A stretch of 26,561 bases of DNA, taken from assembly GCA_965366365.1 (NCBI GenBank), contig CBDUEV010000038.1, forward strand, positions 1-26,561. Reading direction: 5' to 3'. This DNA is from CBDUEV01 sp965366365 (GTDB lineage: Bacteria; Actinomycetota; Acidimicrobiia; Spongiisociales; JAENVV01). Shown here piece by piece: positions 13,777-20,940 of the stretch. The position numbers and the translations under genes were made by a program. Each line of letters opens with the position of its first letter. The stretch's first letter is position 1. The notes beneath the pieces were generated by a model. It did no database searches, was not told the origin of the DNA, and saw nothing but the letters and a program-made list of their open reading frames with translations.

Positions 13777-14784
13777 CTACTCCACCGTCCAGGTGCCGAG
13801 GCTGCGGATCAGGGTGTCGATGTCTCCCGGACCCTTGGCGGACTGGGCGGCGACCAGCTGCTGGCCGACGGCGTCCTCGTACGTGCTCCGAGTCGAATCG
13901 TTTCGAAAGATGCCCAACGGGGTCGGACCGGTGGGGCTGTGACTGAGGCGACTGAGCGCAAACGCCTGCGACAGATTCGTTTCGTCGTGCACGATGATCT
14001 GCGCATCGTCAACCGACGACCGCTCCACGATCGTGGCTTGGCCGTTGACCATGACGACGCATTTCTGATGGTCCGGTCCGAACACCACCTGCTCGCCGTG
14101 GTTGAGGTAGATGCGATTCTCGTCGCGTTCGTCCTTGCCGGTCAGGGCGATGAAAGCGTGGTTGTTGAACACGTTGCAGTTCTGATAGATCTCGATGAAG
14201 GCTGCTCCCTGATGGGCGTGTGCCGCTTCGAGGATTGTCGCCGTGTGCTTGGTGTCCATGTCGAGGGTCCTCGCCACGAACGTCGCTTCTGCGCCCAACG
14301 CCAGCGACACCGGATTGAAGGGATGGTCCACCGACCCCATCGGTGACGACTTGGTGGCCTTGCCGACCTCGGACGTCGGTGAGTATTGGCCCTTGGTGAG
14401 TCCGTAGATCTGATTGTTGAACATCAAGATTTTCAGGTTCACGTTGCGCCGCAAAGCGTGAATGAGGTGGTTTCCGCCGATCGACATCATGTCGCCGTCG
14501 CCACCGACCACCCAGACGGACAGGTCCGGACGCGCCGTGGCGAGACCGGTGGCCACGGCCGGGGACCTTCCGTGGATGCTGTGCATCCCGTAGGTGTTCA
14601 TGTAATAGGGGAAGCGGGCCGCGCAGCCGATTCCGGAGATGAAGACGACGTCTTCGCGGGGGATGTCGGCCCCGGCGAGGAACTTCTGGACGCCGGCCAG
14701 GATGGTGTAGTCGCCGCAGCCCGGGCACCAGCGGACTTCCTGATCGGTTTGGAAATCGGACCGGGTGTAGTTGAGGGTCGTCAC
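13777..14784 (-). CDS. korB: 2-oxoacid (2-oxoglutarate):ferredoxin oxidoreductase, beta subunit
   Basis: A 335-residue TPP- and [4Fe-4S]-binding subunit. It shows EVRWCPGCGDY (Cys20 and Cys23), GIGCAARFPYY (Cys54, further cluster ligand), the TPP/Mg motif VVGGDGDMMSIGGNHLIHA (GDGD at 95-98) closed by FNNQIYGLTKGQYSPTS (123-139), and a later QNCNVFNN segment. With KorA it decarboxylates 2-oxoglutarate (or a related 2-oxoacid) to the acyl-CoA, CO2 and reduced ferredoxin, as in actinobacteria that use KorAB in the TCA cycle. The GTG start at 14784 overlaps the KorA TGA (GTGA, 14781-14784), so subunits are made in step. 2-Oxoglutarate specificity is inferred from overall similarity. Confidence 0.93.
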   Translation of the reverse strand: MTTLNYTRSDFQTDQEVRWCPGCGDYTILAGVQKFLAGADIPREDVVFISGIGCAARFPYYMNTYGMHSIHGRSPAVATGLATARPDLSVWVVGGDGDMMSIGGNHLIHALRRNVNLKILMFNNQIYGLTKGQYSPTSEVGKATKSSPMGSVDHPFNPVSLALGAEATFVARTLDMDTKHTATILEAAHAHQGAAFIEIYQNCNVFNNHAFIALTGKDERDENRIYLNHGEQVVFGPDHQKCVVMVNGQATIVERSSVDDAQIIVHDETNLSQAFALSRLSHSPTGPTPLGIFRNDSTRSTYEDAVGQQLVAAQSAKGPGDIDTLIRSLGTWTVE

Positions 14785-16649
14785 GAGAGGAGCTCCAGGA
14801 TCTTGTTCTGCACTTCGGATACCTTGAAGGGCTTGGCCGCCACCTTGTTCAGGCCGATCGCATCGACGAGGTATTCGGCGCGGATCAGGCGAACCAGCTG
14901 ACCCATGTTGAGTTCAGGGATCAGAACCTTCTCGTAGGCCTTGAGAACCTCCTCGAGGTTGGCCGGGAAGGGATTGAGGTGACGCAGATGAGCCAAATCG
15001 ACCTTGTGGCCCTCAGCCCGGACGCGGCGGACCGCGGCGAGGTTGACGGGGCGGGTCGATCCCCATCCCAGGACGAGAAGCGGGCTGTCGCCATCGCCGT
15101 CGACTTCCAGCGGGGTGATGTCTTCGGCGATGTGCTTGATCTTCCACGCCCGTGTATCGGTCATGAGCTGGTGGTTGTCCGGATCGTAAGAGACGTTTCC
15201 CGACACCTCTTCCTTCTCGAGGCCGCCCAGCCTGTGTTCCAGCCCGGGCGTGCCGGGCACTGCCCACTGCCGGGCGAAGGTCTCGGAGTCCCGCAGGTAG
15301 GGCAAAAAGCTCCCGTCCGGCGCATTCGGCTTCGTGGCGAACTTCACGGAGAGATCGGGGAGTGAGCCTCGCTCCGGCAGGCGCCACGGCTCCGAACCTG
15401 TGGCCACCGTGTTGTCCGAAAGGAGAATCACGGGCGTCATGTACTTCAGGGCGATACGAGCCGCCTCGATCGCCGTCTCGTAGGCGTCGTAGGCCGACGA
15501 GGCTGCCACGATCGGCACGGGGGACTCTCCGTGACGGCCATACATGGCGAACAACAGGTCGGACTGCTCTGGCTTGGTGGGCAGCCCCGTCGACGGACCG
15601 CCGCGCTGCACGTTGACGATCACCAGCGGCAGCTCGGCCATCATCGCCAATGACAAGGCCTCGCTCTTCAGAGCCAAGCCGGGACCACTGGTGCCCGTGA
15701 CGGCCAGATGACCCCCGAAGGCAGCTCCGATCGTGGCCGAGATGGCGGCGATCTCGTCCTCCGCCTGGAACGTCCGCACCCCGAAGTTCTTGTGGCGCGA
15801 CAGTTCGTGCAACACATCGGACGCCGGAGTGATGGGATAGGACCCGTAGAACAAGGGAAGCTTCGAGGCCTGCGAGGCGGCGATCAAGCCCCACGCCAGC
15901 GCCAGGTTTCCCGAAATGGTGGTGTATTCGCCGGGAGGCAGCTTGGCCGGTTCGACGGCATAGGCGGTCGTCTTCGACGCTTCCGTCGTCAGGCCGAAGT
16001 TGTAGCCGGCTTTCAGGGCCAGGATGTTGGCTTGAGCCACTTCTGGCTTCTTCTTGAACTTGGCGTTGATCCACTCGGTGGTCGGTTCGAGCGGGCGCCC
16101 GAAGAGCCAGGCCATCAGCCCGAGTGCAAACATGTTCTTCGAGCGAAGAATGTCTCGACCGGACACTCCGCTGTCCTTGACCGCCTCCTTGGTGAGGCTC
16201 TCCATGGGAGCCTCGATCACCTTGTAGCCATTCAGCGAGCCGTCGGTGAGGGGGTTGGTGTCATACCCGGCCTTGGCCAGATTGCGCTCCTCGAAGGCTT
16301 CGGTGTTGATGACGAGCGTTCCCATGGGGCGCAGATCACCCAGGTTCGACTTGAGGGCGGCTGGGTTCATCGCAACCAGGACGTCCGGCTCGTCACCCGG
16401 GGTGAGGATGTCGAAGTCGGCGATCTGAACCTGGAAGGAGGACACCCCTGGAAGGGTTCCGGCCGGGGCGCGGATCTCGGCAGGGAAACTGGGAAACGTG
16501 GCCAGGTCGTTGCCGAAGGCGGCCGATGCATCCGTGAATCGGTTACCGGCCAGCTGCATGCCGTCGCCGGAGTCGCCGGCGAATCTGATGATGACTTTCT
16601 GGAGCTTCTCGCGATCGGTTGTGTCGATCGATTTCGCTGTGGTGGCCAC
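14781..16649 (-). CDS. korA: 2-oxoacid (2-oxoglutarate):ferredoxin oxidoreductase, fused gamma-alpha subunit
   Basis: A 622-residue fusion. The N-terminal gamma domain (about 18-190) begins with VIIRFAGDSGDGMQLAGNRF (19-38) and includes ATFPSFPAEIRAPAGTLPGVSSFQV. The alpha domain has GNLALAWGLIAASQASKL, FYGSYPITPASDVLHELSRH, FQAEDEIAAISATIGAAFGG and VTGTSGPGLALKSEALSLA, the CoA/TPP-site blocks of KorA. No ferredoxin or CoA-ligase domain is attached. The GTG at 16649 is chosen because AGGA/AAAGGA ribosome-binding sequences lie just upstream; an ATG 48 nt earlier lacks one. This is one of few Shine-Dalgarno-led genes here. Upstream 232 nt hold its promoter, and I could not place a convincing -10. 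Confidence 0.94.
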   Translation of the reverse strand: MATTAKSIDTTDREKLQKVIIRFAGDSGDGMQLAGNRFTDASAAFGNDLATFPSFPAEIRAPAGTLPGVSSFQVQIADFDILTPGDEPDVLVAMNPAALKSNLGDLRPMGTLVINTEAFEERNLAKAGYDTNPLTDGSLNGYKVIEAPMESLTKEAVKDSGVSGRDILRSKNMFALGLMAWLFGRPLEPTTEWINAKFKKKPEVAQANILALKAGYNFGLTTEASKTTAYAVEPAKLPPGEYTTISGNLALAWGLIAASQASKLPLFYGSYPITPASDVLHELSRHKNFGVRTFQAEDEIAAISATIGAAFGGHLAVTGTSGPGLALKSEALSLAMMAELPLVIVNVQRGGPSTGLPTKPEQSDLLFAMYGRHGESPVPIVAASSAYDAYETAIEAARIALKYMTPVILLSDNTVATGSEPWRLPERGSLPDLSVKFATKPNAPDGSFLPYLRDSETFARQWAVPGTPGLEHRLGGLEKEEVSGNVSYDPDNHQLMTDTRAWKIKHIAEDITPLEVDGDGDSPLLVLGWGSTRPVNLAAVRRVRAEGHKVDLAHLRHLNPFPANLEEVLKAYEKVLIPELNMGQLVRLIRAEYLVDAIGLNKVAAKPFKVSEVQNKILELLS

Positions 16650-16652
16650 TGG

Positions 16653-16663
16653 TCCTTTTCCTC
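16653..16663 (-). promoter_or_regulatory. Ribosome-binding site that decides the korA GTG start
   Basis: On the minus strand, GAGGAAAAGGA ends 3 nt before the GTG; its AGGA is about 9 nt away, a normal spacing. Confidence 0.6.
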
Positions 16664-16881
16664 GCTGGTGTCGCTCGGGCCGTCGGAGGAGTCTCATGGA
16701 GACGATGGCGGCAGCGCGCTGCTGCCCATTCTCCTCGTCCGTCCTCGCCGACTCCTTCACGTCCGCTGTATGGATTCAACCACGTTATGTGGCCTAAACC
16801 GCCAACAGGATAGTGCGCCGGCGGGAGAGATGACACGATCTACCGCGGCCGTTCCAGGTCTGTGTCGATTGGGTTGAGACG

Positions 16882-18258
16882 TCAGCCGGGTGCGGGCCTG
16901 AACCGGGCCATGCCGGTTCGTTCCAGCCGGTCGCCCAACTCGAGCAGGCGTTCCTCGGACCAGGCGGGACCGATGAGCTGAATCGATGGCGACGGGGATC
17001 CCTCGGCAGCCAGTGGGGCGGACAACGCAGGAAGGCCGAGCTGGTTTACGAGGGCCGAATACCAGGAGAACACTGGCCGGTAGAAGGTCGAGGCGCCATC
17101 GAGGTCGAGGTTGTCGACTCCGATGGACTTGTGCATGGCACCGACGCTGGGTGTTATCAGGAAGTCGACGTGCTCGAAGATCCGACGCGCGGCGTTGCGG
17201 ATTCCTGCCCGCCACCGTCGAGCGGCGATGGCCTGGTCGAGGGTGACCTCGAACGCCTCGGCGAGCCGTTCGTGCACGTCGGCGCCGTACACCTTGCTCT
17301 CGTCTTCCCAGAACCGGCGATGGACCTCGGCGATTTCGCTCTGGGCGAGCTCGTTGCCCATTCCGAACGGCTCGAGTTCCGGCACCTCGACGGGGAAGAC
17401 GCTGGCCCCGAGCTCGGTGAGGGCGTCCACCCCCTGTTGGAACGAGGCGCGGACCTCCCGGCTGGTTGGGCCCTTCTCGACCCACGGCTGGGGGATGCCG
17501 AGGCGCGGCGCGTTCACCCGGGTGATGGGGCGCGGTCGCGTCTCGGAATCCGGTACCGACCACGGGTCGCCCGGCGCGTACCCGGCCATGGCCCTATAGG
17601 CGAGGGTCAGGTCGGAAACCGACGAGCCGAGCGGCCCAACGGTGTCGAGAGAACCCGCCAGCGGAAAGACGCCACTGAGGGGGATTCGGCCGTGCGTCAC
17701 TTTCAGGCCCCAGGTTCCGCACAGTGCGGCCGGAACGCGCACGGACCCTCCGGTGTCGGTGCCGATGGCGAGAGGGACGATCCCGGCCGACACCGCCGCC
17801 GCCGAACCGCCGGACGAACCGCCCGTCGACTCGTCCGCGTTCCACGGGTTGCGCACGGGCCCGAACCAGGGGTTTTCGCTCGAGAAGCCGAAGGCGAATT
17901 CGTGCAGCCCGGATCGACCGATGATCACGCCTCCGGCCGCCTCCAACCTCTCGACCGCTTCAGCAGAACTCGTGGCCTGATGCCGGTAGAAGCTGGAGCC
18001 ACAGGTGGTGACGTGGCCGGCGTGGTCGATCAGATCCTTGAGGACGATCGGCACCCCGGCGAGAGGACCAAGCTCCCTACCCTCGGCGTGCTGGCGGTCC
18101 AGTTGATCGGCCCGCGCCAGCGCCCCGTCCGCATCGATCTCCGTGAAGGCGTTGATGTTCGGCTGCTTGGCGGCGGCGGCCTCGAGCGCCTCCTCGATCG
18201 AACTTCGGACCGTGAGGCGATCGGTTCGAACGGAGTGAGCGATCTCGGCCGAAGTCAC
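16882..18258 (-). CDS. Amidase signature family enzyme
   Basis: A 458-residue amidase signature (AS) enzyme with the full Ser-cisSer-Lys triad: Lys74 in GVPIVLKDLID, Ser148 in TGGSSGGSAAAVSAGIVPLAIGTDTGGS and nucleophile Ser172, with the 24-residue Ser-Ser spacing of the family. It lacks a GatA-like Gln-tRNA neighbour (no gatB/gatC here), so a catabolic or peptide/fatty-amide amidase is more likely than GatA. No signal peptide. The GTG at 18258 overlaps the stop of the DUF3048 lipoprotein gene (GTGA, 18255-18258), so it is co-translated with an exported protein. The acyl group and amine are unknown. Confidence 0.9.
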   Translation of the reverse strand: MTSAEIAHSVRTDRLTVRSSIEEALEAAAAKQPNINAFTEIDADGALARADQLDRQHAEGRELGPLAGVPIVLKDLIDHAGHVTTCGSSFYRHQATSSAEAVERLEAAGGVIIGRSGLHEFAFGFSSENPWFGPVRNPWNADESTGGSSGGSAAAVSAGIVPLAIGTDTGGSVRVPAALCGTWGLKVTHGRIPLSGVFPLAGSLDTVGPLGSSVSDLTLAYRAMAGYAPGDPWSVPDSETRPRPITRVNAPRLGIPQPWVEKGPTSREVRASFQQGVDALTELGASVFPVEVPELEPFGMGNELAQSEIAEVHRRFWEDESKVYGADVHERLAEAFEVTLDQAIAARRWRAGIRNAARRIFEHVDFLITPSVGAMHKSIGVDNLDLDGASTFYRPVFSWYSALVNQLGLPALSAPLAAEGSPSPSIQLIGPAWSEERLLELGDRLERTGMARFRPAPG

Positions 18259-19310
18259 CAGCTGATCTGCCGAGTGTTGGGGAAGATGTTTACCCAGGGA
18301 ACCCCGGCGGGAACCTCGAGTTCGTTTCCCTTGCCGTCCTCGAGCCGGAACATCTCCTCTATTGCGTCACGGGCCCACGTCCCTTCGACGACCTCGCCTT
18401 CTGCAAAGAGGAACGCGGTGCCGGAACCGACGGTGTCCATGGCCGGCACCGAGGAACCGCTCGAGCCCGAGGCGGTGTAGCGGGGAGCGAGGATGGCGAT
18501 GAGCACGTCGGCCTCGATCGCTCCCGTGGTCGTGCCGTCTTCGTCGATCCACATCTGGAAGTCGCCGGCCGTCCAGCGTTGGTATCGGTCACCATCCCAT
18601 TTCCAGGTCACCTGGGTGCTGCCCGACCAGTCGAACAGAACCTCGGTGGCGGGCTCGCCGCCGGCGAACTCGCCAGTGGTGAAGAATGCCGCCGGAGGAT
18701 CGTCGGCATAGCCGCGGGCGTCAGCACGGTCCCGCAGAGCGGAGGTGTTCACATAGAGGTTGTGGGGGGCGTAGCGGGAGCCGATGCGGAACGTCTCTGG
18801 GCGGACCTCGCCGATCACGGGTACCCCGGCCGCGTTGATCCGGCCGATGACCCAATTCTGGGCGCCCGAAATCACGAAGGTGGCGCCGAGTGGCTTCAAG
18901 AGGGTCGGATCGGTGGGGCGTCCGGACCGCATCGGGCCGAGGTATTCCGCGTCGTTGTCGTGGAACAGGGCGATGAACCGGGTCAGGCTGGCCTCCACAG
19001 GCAGTTCGTACACGGCGTCTGCGAGGTTGATCCCCGACTGGGGTCGAGCGTTCCAATGGTTGTCGATCTTGACGGCTATGACACGGCGATCGAGGTCGGC
19101 CGAGTCCTCGGCGGCCAAGCCGTTGAGAGGGGAGGAGGGCAACGGAACGGTGGTTGTGGTGGTGCTGCTCGTAGTCGTCGTTGCGGCGGACGTGCTGGTG
19201 GTCACTGCGGCGGGTGGGGCGACGGTCGTGGTGGTCGTTTCGGAGGCATCCCCGGAGCACGAGATCAGTCCGAGAAGGCCAACGAGCAGAAGCAGAACGG
19301 AGCGGTGCAC
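18255..19310 (-). CDS. DUF3048 (YerB-like) lipoprotein
   Basis: A 351-residue exported lipoprotein. The N-terminus is a signal peptide ending in the lipobox LISC (Cys18), followed by a Thr/Ser-rich linker (residues ~24-57, many T runs). The mature domain has VIAVKIDNHWNARPQSGINLADAVYE, a long GPMRSGRPTDPTLLKPLGATFVISGAQ block and FRIGSRYAPHNLYVNT, the DUF3048 core, plus the C-terminal domain ending in IFPNTRQISW. Anchoring through a diacylglyceryl-Cys to the outer face of the membrane is expected; the function is unknown in all species. The GTG at 19310 is supported by a TACACT box 8 nt upstream. It is coupled to the amidase. Confidence 0.9.
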   Translation of the reverse strand: MHRSVLLLLVGLLGLISCSGDASETTTTTVAPPAAVTTSTSAATTTTSSTTTTTVPLPSSPLNGLAAEDSADLDRRVIAVKIDNHWNARPQSGINLADAVYELPVEASLTRFIALFHDNDAEYLGPMRSGRPTDPTLLKPLGATFVISGAQNWVIGRINAAGVPVIGEVRPETFRIGSRYAPHNLYVNTSALRDRADARGYADDPPAAFFTTGEFAGGEPATEVLFDWSGSTQVTWKWDGDRYQRWTAGDFQMWIDEDGTTTGAIEADVLIAILAPRYTASGSSGSSVPAMDTVGSGTAFLFAEGEVVEGTWARDAIEEMFRLEDGKGNELEVPAGVPWVNIFPNTRQISW

Positions 19311-19318
19311 GAGGCTGG

Positions 19319-19324
19319 AGTGTA
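19319..19324 (-). promoter_or_regulatory. Leaderless-type -10 box of the lipoprotein-amidase operon
   Basis: TACACT on the minus strand, 8 nt before the GTG at 19310. Shows that GTG-started genes also use the leaderless arrangement. Confidence 0.55.
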
Positions 19325-19343
19325 CCGAGCCTTCCCTTCAGTG

Positions 19344-19363
19344 CGAAGCTTCAGGAAGCTTCG
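19344..19363. repeat. Inverted repeat enclosing the stop codon of the ACT gene
   Basis: CGAAGCTTC-AG-GAAGCTTCG: 9-bp arms two bases apart, each arm also holding the palindrome GAAGCTTC. The ACT gene TGA lies at 19351-19353 inside it. No U-run follows; possible weak terminator or mRNA-stabilising end between two leftward genes. Confidence 0.4.
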
Positions 19364-19734
19364 AGGTGTTCGCGGGCTGTCTCCGTGTCCGCCACGGCGA
19401 TGGCGAGTTCTAGTCCATCGCTGGTGGAGTTGAGGAGATAGAGGGCATCGATGTTGACCTCGGAGTTGGCGAGTTGGCGGGCGATGCGGGCCAGCGAGCC
19501 GGGTTCGTGGGAGATGATCGTTGTGAGGATCTTGCGCTCGGTTGAGGCCAAACCGGCCTTGCGCAATGTCCTCCTTGTGGTGGCCGCGTCCGTGACCACC
19601 AACCTCACATAGCCTTCTTCCCCCACACCGTACGCGGCCAGCGCTTCGACGTTGACACCGGCGTAGGCGAGCGTCTCGGTCAGGTCAGCCAACATTCCGG
19701 GACGGTTGGCGATATGCACGGTGAATTCCGTCAT
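19351..19734 (-). CDS. Tandem ACT-domain protein
   Basis: A 127-residue protein made of two ACT domains. The first (residues ~3-62) starts FTVHIANRPGMLADLTETLAYAGVNVEAL; the second (~70-127) has ISHEPGSLARIARQLANSEVNIDALYLL. The repeated N-R-P-G-x-L / E-P-G-S-L and NIDAL/NVEAL patterns mark amino-acid-sensing ACT pairs, such as those in free-standing regulatory proteins. There is no enzyme domain, so a sensor or partner role is likely; the target enzyme is not adjacent. The ATG at 19734 lies 6 nt after a TAGGCT box, a clear leaderless start. Confidence 0.85.
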   Translation of the reverse strand: MTEFTVHIANRPGMLADLTETLAYAGVNVEALAAYGVGEEGYVRLVVTDAATTRRTLRKAGLASTERKILTTIISHEPGSLARIARQLANSEVNIDALYLLNSTSDGLELAIAVADTETAREHLEAS

Positions 19735-19740
19735 GCACCG

Positions 19741-19746
19741 AGCCTA
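19741..19746 (-). promoter_or_regulatory. Leaderless-type -10 box of the ACT gene
   Basis: TAGGCT on the minus strand, 6 nt from the ATG at 19734. Confidence 0.6.
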
Positions 19747-20101
19747 GGCCGGGATCTTCGCGGGCGGGAAGGATGGAAGCAGATTTTTCGGCCAGGCGTC
19801 CGGACTCGTCCCGCCGGGTCGGTTGAATGAAGCACGGATCGGAGGAAGGTGTTGGTTGGTCCGAGCGAGTGAGGCGTGAGCCCTAGAGTATCGGGCACGG
19901 GGCTCAACCGAATGGAAGCGGACCGTCGCAGCGAGTTGCGATTCGCGGCGGCCGTCGGCGGGCGAAAGGCAAACGTTTATCAGCTGGCTGAGAGGCCTCT
20001 TCAGGCGTACTCGAACCGCCTCACCAGACCTGGCGGAACTCACCTCCCATTTGGCTCTCGATCCGGAGGCCGAAAGCGCGCGCCCCGACCAACTCCCTTT
20101 C
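19747..20101. other. Spacer before the unknown gene: open in one frame, no confirmed gene
   Basis: From 19880 to 20101 the frame of the downstream gene has no stop but also no ATG/GTG/TTG until the TTG at 20051. The deduced segment includes ISWLRGLFRRTRTASPDLAE, which looks protein-like. A TAGAGT at 19884-19889 may be a -10. An ATG at 19912 in another frame could only join by a frameshift. I see no RNA gene or repeat here; this could be a leader, a decayed gene end or an unrecognised N-terminus. Confidence 0.4.
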
Positions 20102-20458
20102 ATGGCCCCTCCCGGCGGGGCGCGGCCCTATCACGGTTTCAAGGTGTTGAACGACGTCACGTATCAGGGATTCACCCTCGGCGCGATCACCGACTTCCAG
20201 AAACGACCGGGTCTCACCGTCGGAGATGGGTTCGTGGTGGCTCCAGACGGAAGCAGGGCCGGCATCGAGTGGCGCATCGCCAACGAGTCATATCTCCTGG
20301 AGATGGCGCCCCCGACCAGCAACCGCTGGGGCGTGTGGATGGCCGGGTTTGTGCACCCGATGGTCGACAAGGATTCTGCTCGACGCAACCTCATCGAGAT
20401 AGAGCCCCTGCTTCGCCAGAAATGGGAGGCGTGGGTCACCGAATTCGGGGTGGAGTGA
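20102..20458 (+). CDS. Conserved hypothetical protein
   Basis: A 118-residue protein from the ATG at 20102. It shows PYHGFKVLNDVTYQGFTLGAITDF, VGDGFVVAPDGSRAGIEWRI, SNRWGVWMAGFVHPMVDKDSARRNLIEIEPLLRQKWEAWV. I recognise this layout (APDGSRAG-W, RWGVW, HPM, a final helix ending in KWxxW) from unnamed bacterial proteins but know no function. No signal peptide or membrane helix is seen. The start is uncertain: TTG 20051 in the same frame would add 17 residues, and the frame is open further up. Neither start has a Shine-Dalgarno or a TANNNT box at the usual distance. Its last 23 bases overlap the end of the convergent sodX gene. Confidence 0.75.
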   Translation: MAPPGGARPYHGFKVLNDVTYQGFTLGAITDFQKRPGLTVGDGFVVAPDGSRAGIEWRIANESYLLEMAPPTSNRWGVWMAGFVHPMVDKDSARRNLIEIEPLLRQKWEAWVTEFGVE

Positions 20459-20882
20459 GCCGACCGAAGCGGCGGCGCGGCCAGTAGCGCCATACGACCA
20501 CGTCTCGAGGCGCCGCCGGGAGAGGCCCGATCTGCCTGCTGTCGCCATCGGAGGCATGTCGTTGGTCGCCCATGACGAACACCTCGTTCTGTCCCAGCCG
20601 CCATTCACCGTCTCCCGTGGTGGGCGACTGTGCCCACGGCTCGGTGAGGATCCGGCCGTCGAAGGTCACACGCCCTGAGTCGATGCAGATGGTTTCGCCG
20701 GGGAGCCCGACTACCCGCTTGACGATGTGGAAACCGGGTCGTTCGGCCGTCTCGTACACGACCACCTCACCGCGGCGAGGTGGGGAGTGGCGGCGGACGG
20801 CGATGACGAAATCGCCCGGCTCGAGAGCCGGGGTCATGGAGATGTTGGCGATGGCGAATCTCTGGAGCAAATGCGGGGACAC
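20436..20882 (-). CDS. sodX: Nickel-type superoxide dismutase maturation protease (S26 peptidase)
   Basis: A 148-residue S26 (signal-peptidase-like) serine protease. Ser15 in ISMTPALEPGD and Lys55 in HIVKRVVGLPGE form the Ser-Lys dyad, and the closing box FVMGDQRHASDGDSRQIGPLP is intact. Unlike LepB there is no membrane anchor before the catalytic serine, which fits the small SodX group that trims the NiSOD propeptide in the cytoplasm to expose His1. It is divergently adjacent to sodN, which makes the assignment strong. GTG 20882 is preferred because it lies just after the TACACT box at 20899-20904 and still precedes the catalytic serine; the longer ATG-like frame would run across the sodN promoter and start. 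Confidence 0.85.
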   Translation of the reverse strand: MSPHLLQRFAIANISMTPALEPGDFVIAVRRHSPPRRGEVVVYETAERPGFHIVKRVVGLPGETICIDSGRVTFDGRILTEPWAQSPTTGDGEWRLGQNEVFVMGDQRHASDGDSRQIGPLPAAPRDVVVWRYWPRRRFGRLTPPRIR

Positions 20883-20898
20883 CGGTAGCTGACCGAGA

Positions 20899-20904
20899 AG
20901 TGTA
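20899..20904 (-). promoter_or_regulatory. -10 box of sodX
   Basis: TACACT on the minus strand, 16 nt before GTG 20882 (leader of about 8 nt). It overlaps by two bases the plus-strand TATCGT at 20903-20908, a possible sodN -10. Confidence 0.45.
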
Positions 20905-20924
20905 TCGTCGGATCTATTCGACGA
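20905..20924. promoter_or_regulatory. Inverted repeat in the sodX/sodN divergent promoter
   Basis: TCGTCG (20905-20910) and CGACGA (20919-20924) are perfect 6-bp arms around GATCTATT. The site covers the sodN initiation region and abuts the sodX -10, so a bound dimer could control both. In Streptomyces sodN is repressed by the nickel regulator Nur, but this repeat does not look like the Nur site, so the regulator is unknown. Confidence 0.4.
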
Positions 20925-20927
20925 AAG

Positions 20928-20933
20928 AGGAGG
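20928..20933 (+). promoter_or_regulatory. Strong Shine-Dalgarno that decides the sodN TTG start
   Basis: AGGAGG with 7 nt to the TTG at 20941. The nearer ATG at 20934 is out of frame and too close to the site. Confidence 0.8.
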
Positions 20934-20940
20934 ATGGCTC

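Noticed and set aside
16650..16881. A riboswitch or small RNA in the korA leader
   Set aside because: I found no recognisable conserved riboswitch core or terminator-antiterminator pair; only a ribosome-binding site near the start is evident.
16882..18258. gatA (Glu-tRNA amidotransferase subunit A)
   Set aside because: No gatB or gatC is adjacent and the neighbour is a lipoprotein; a general amidase is more economical.
19876..20487. A 203-codon plus-strand frame covering the unknown gene
   Set aside because: Its second half is an Arg-rich shadow of the conserved protein in the other frame. Only its first ~35 codons could be of interest, and only if a frameshift joined them.
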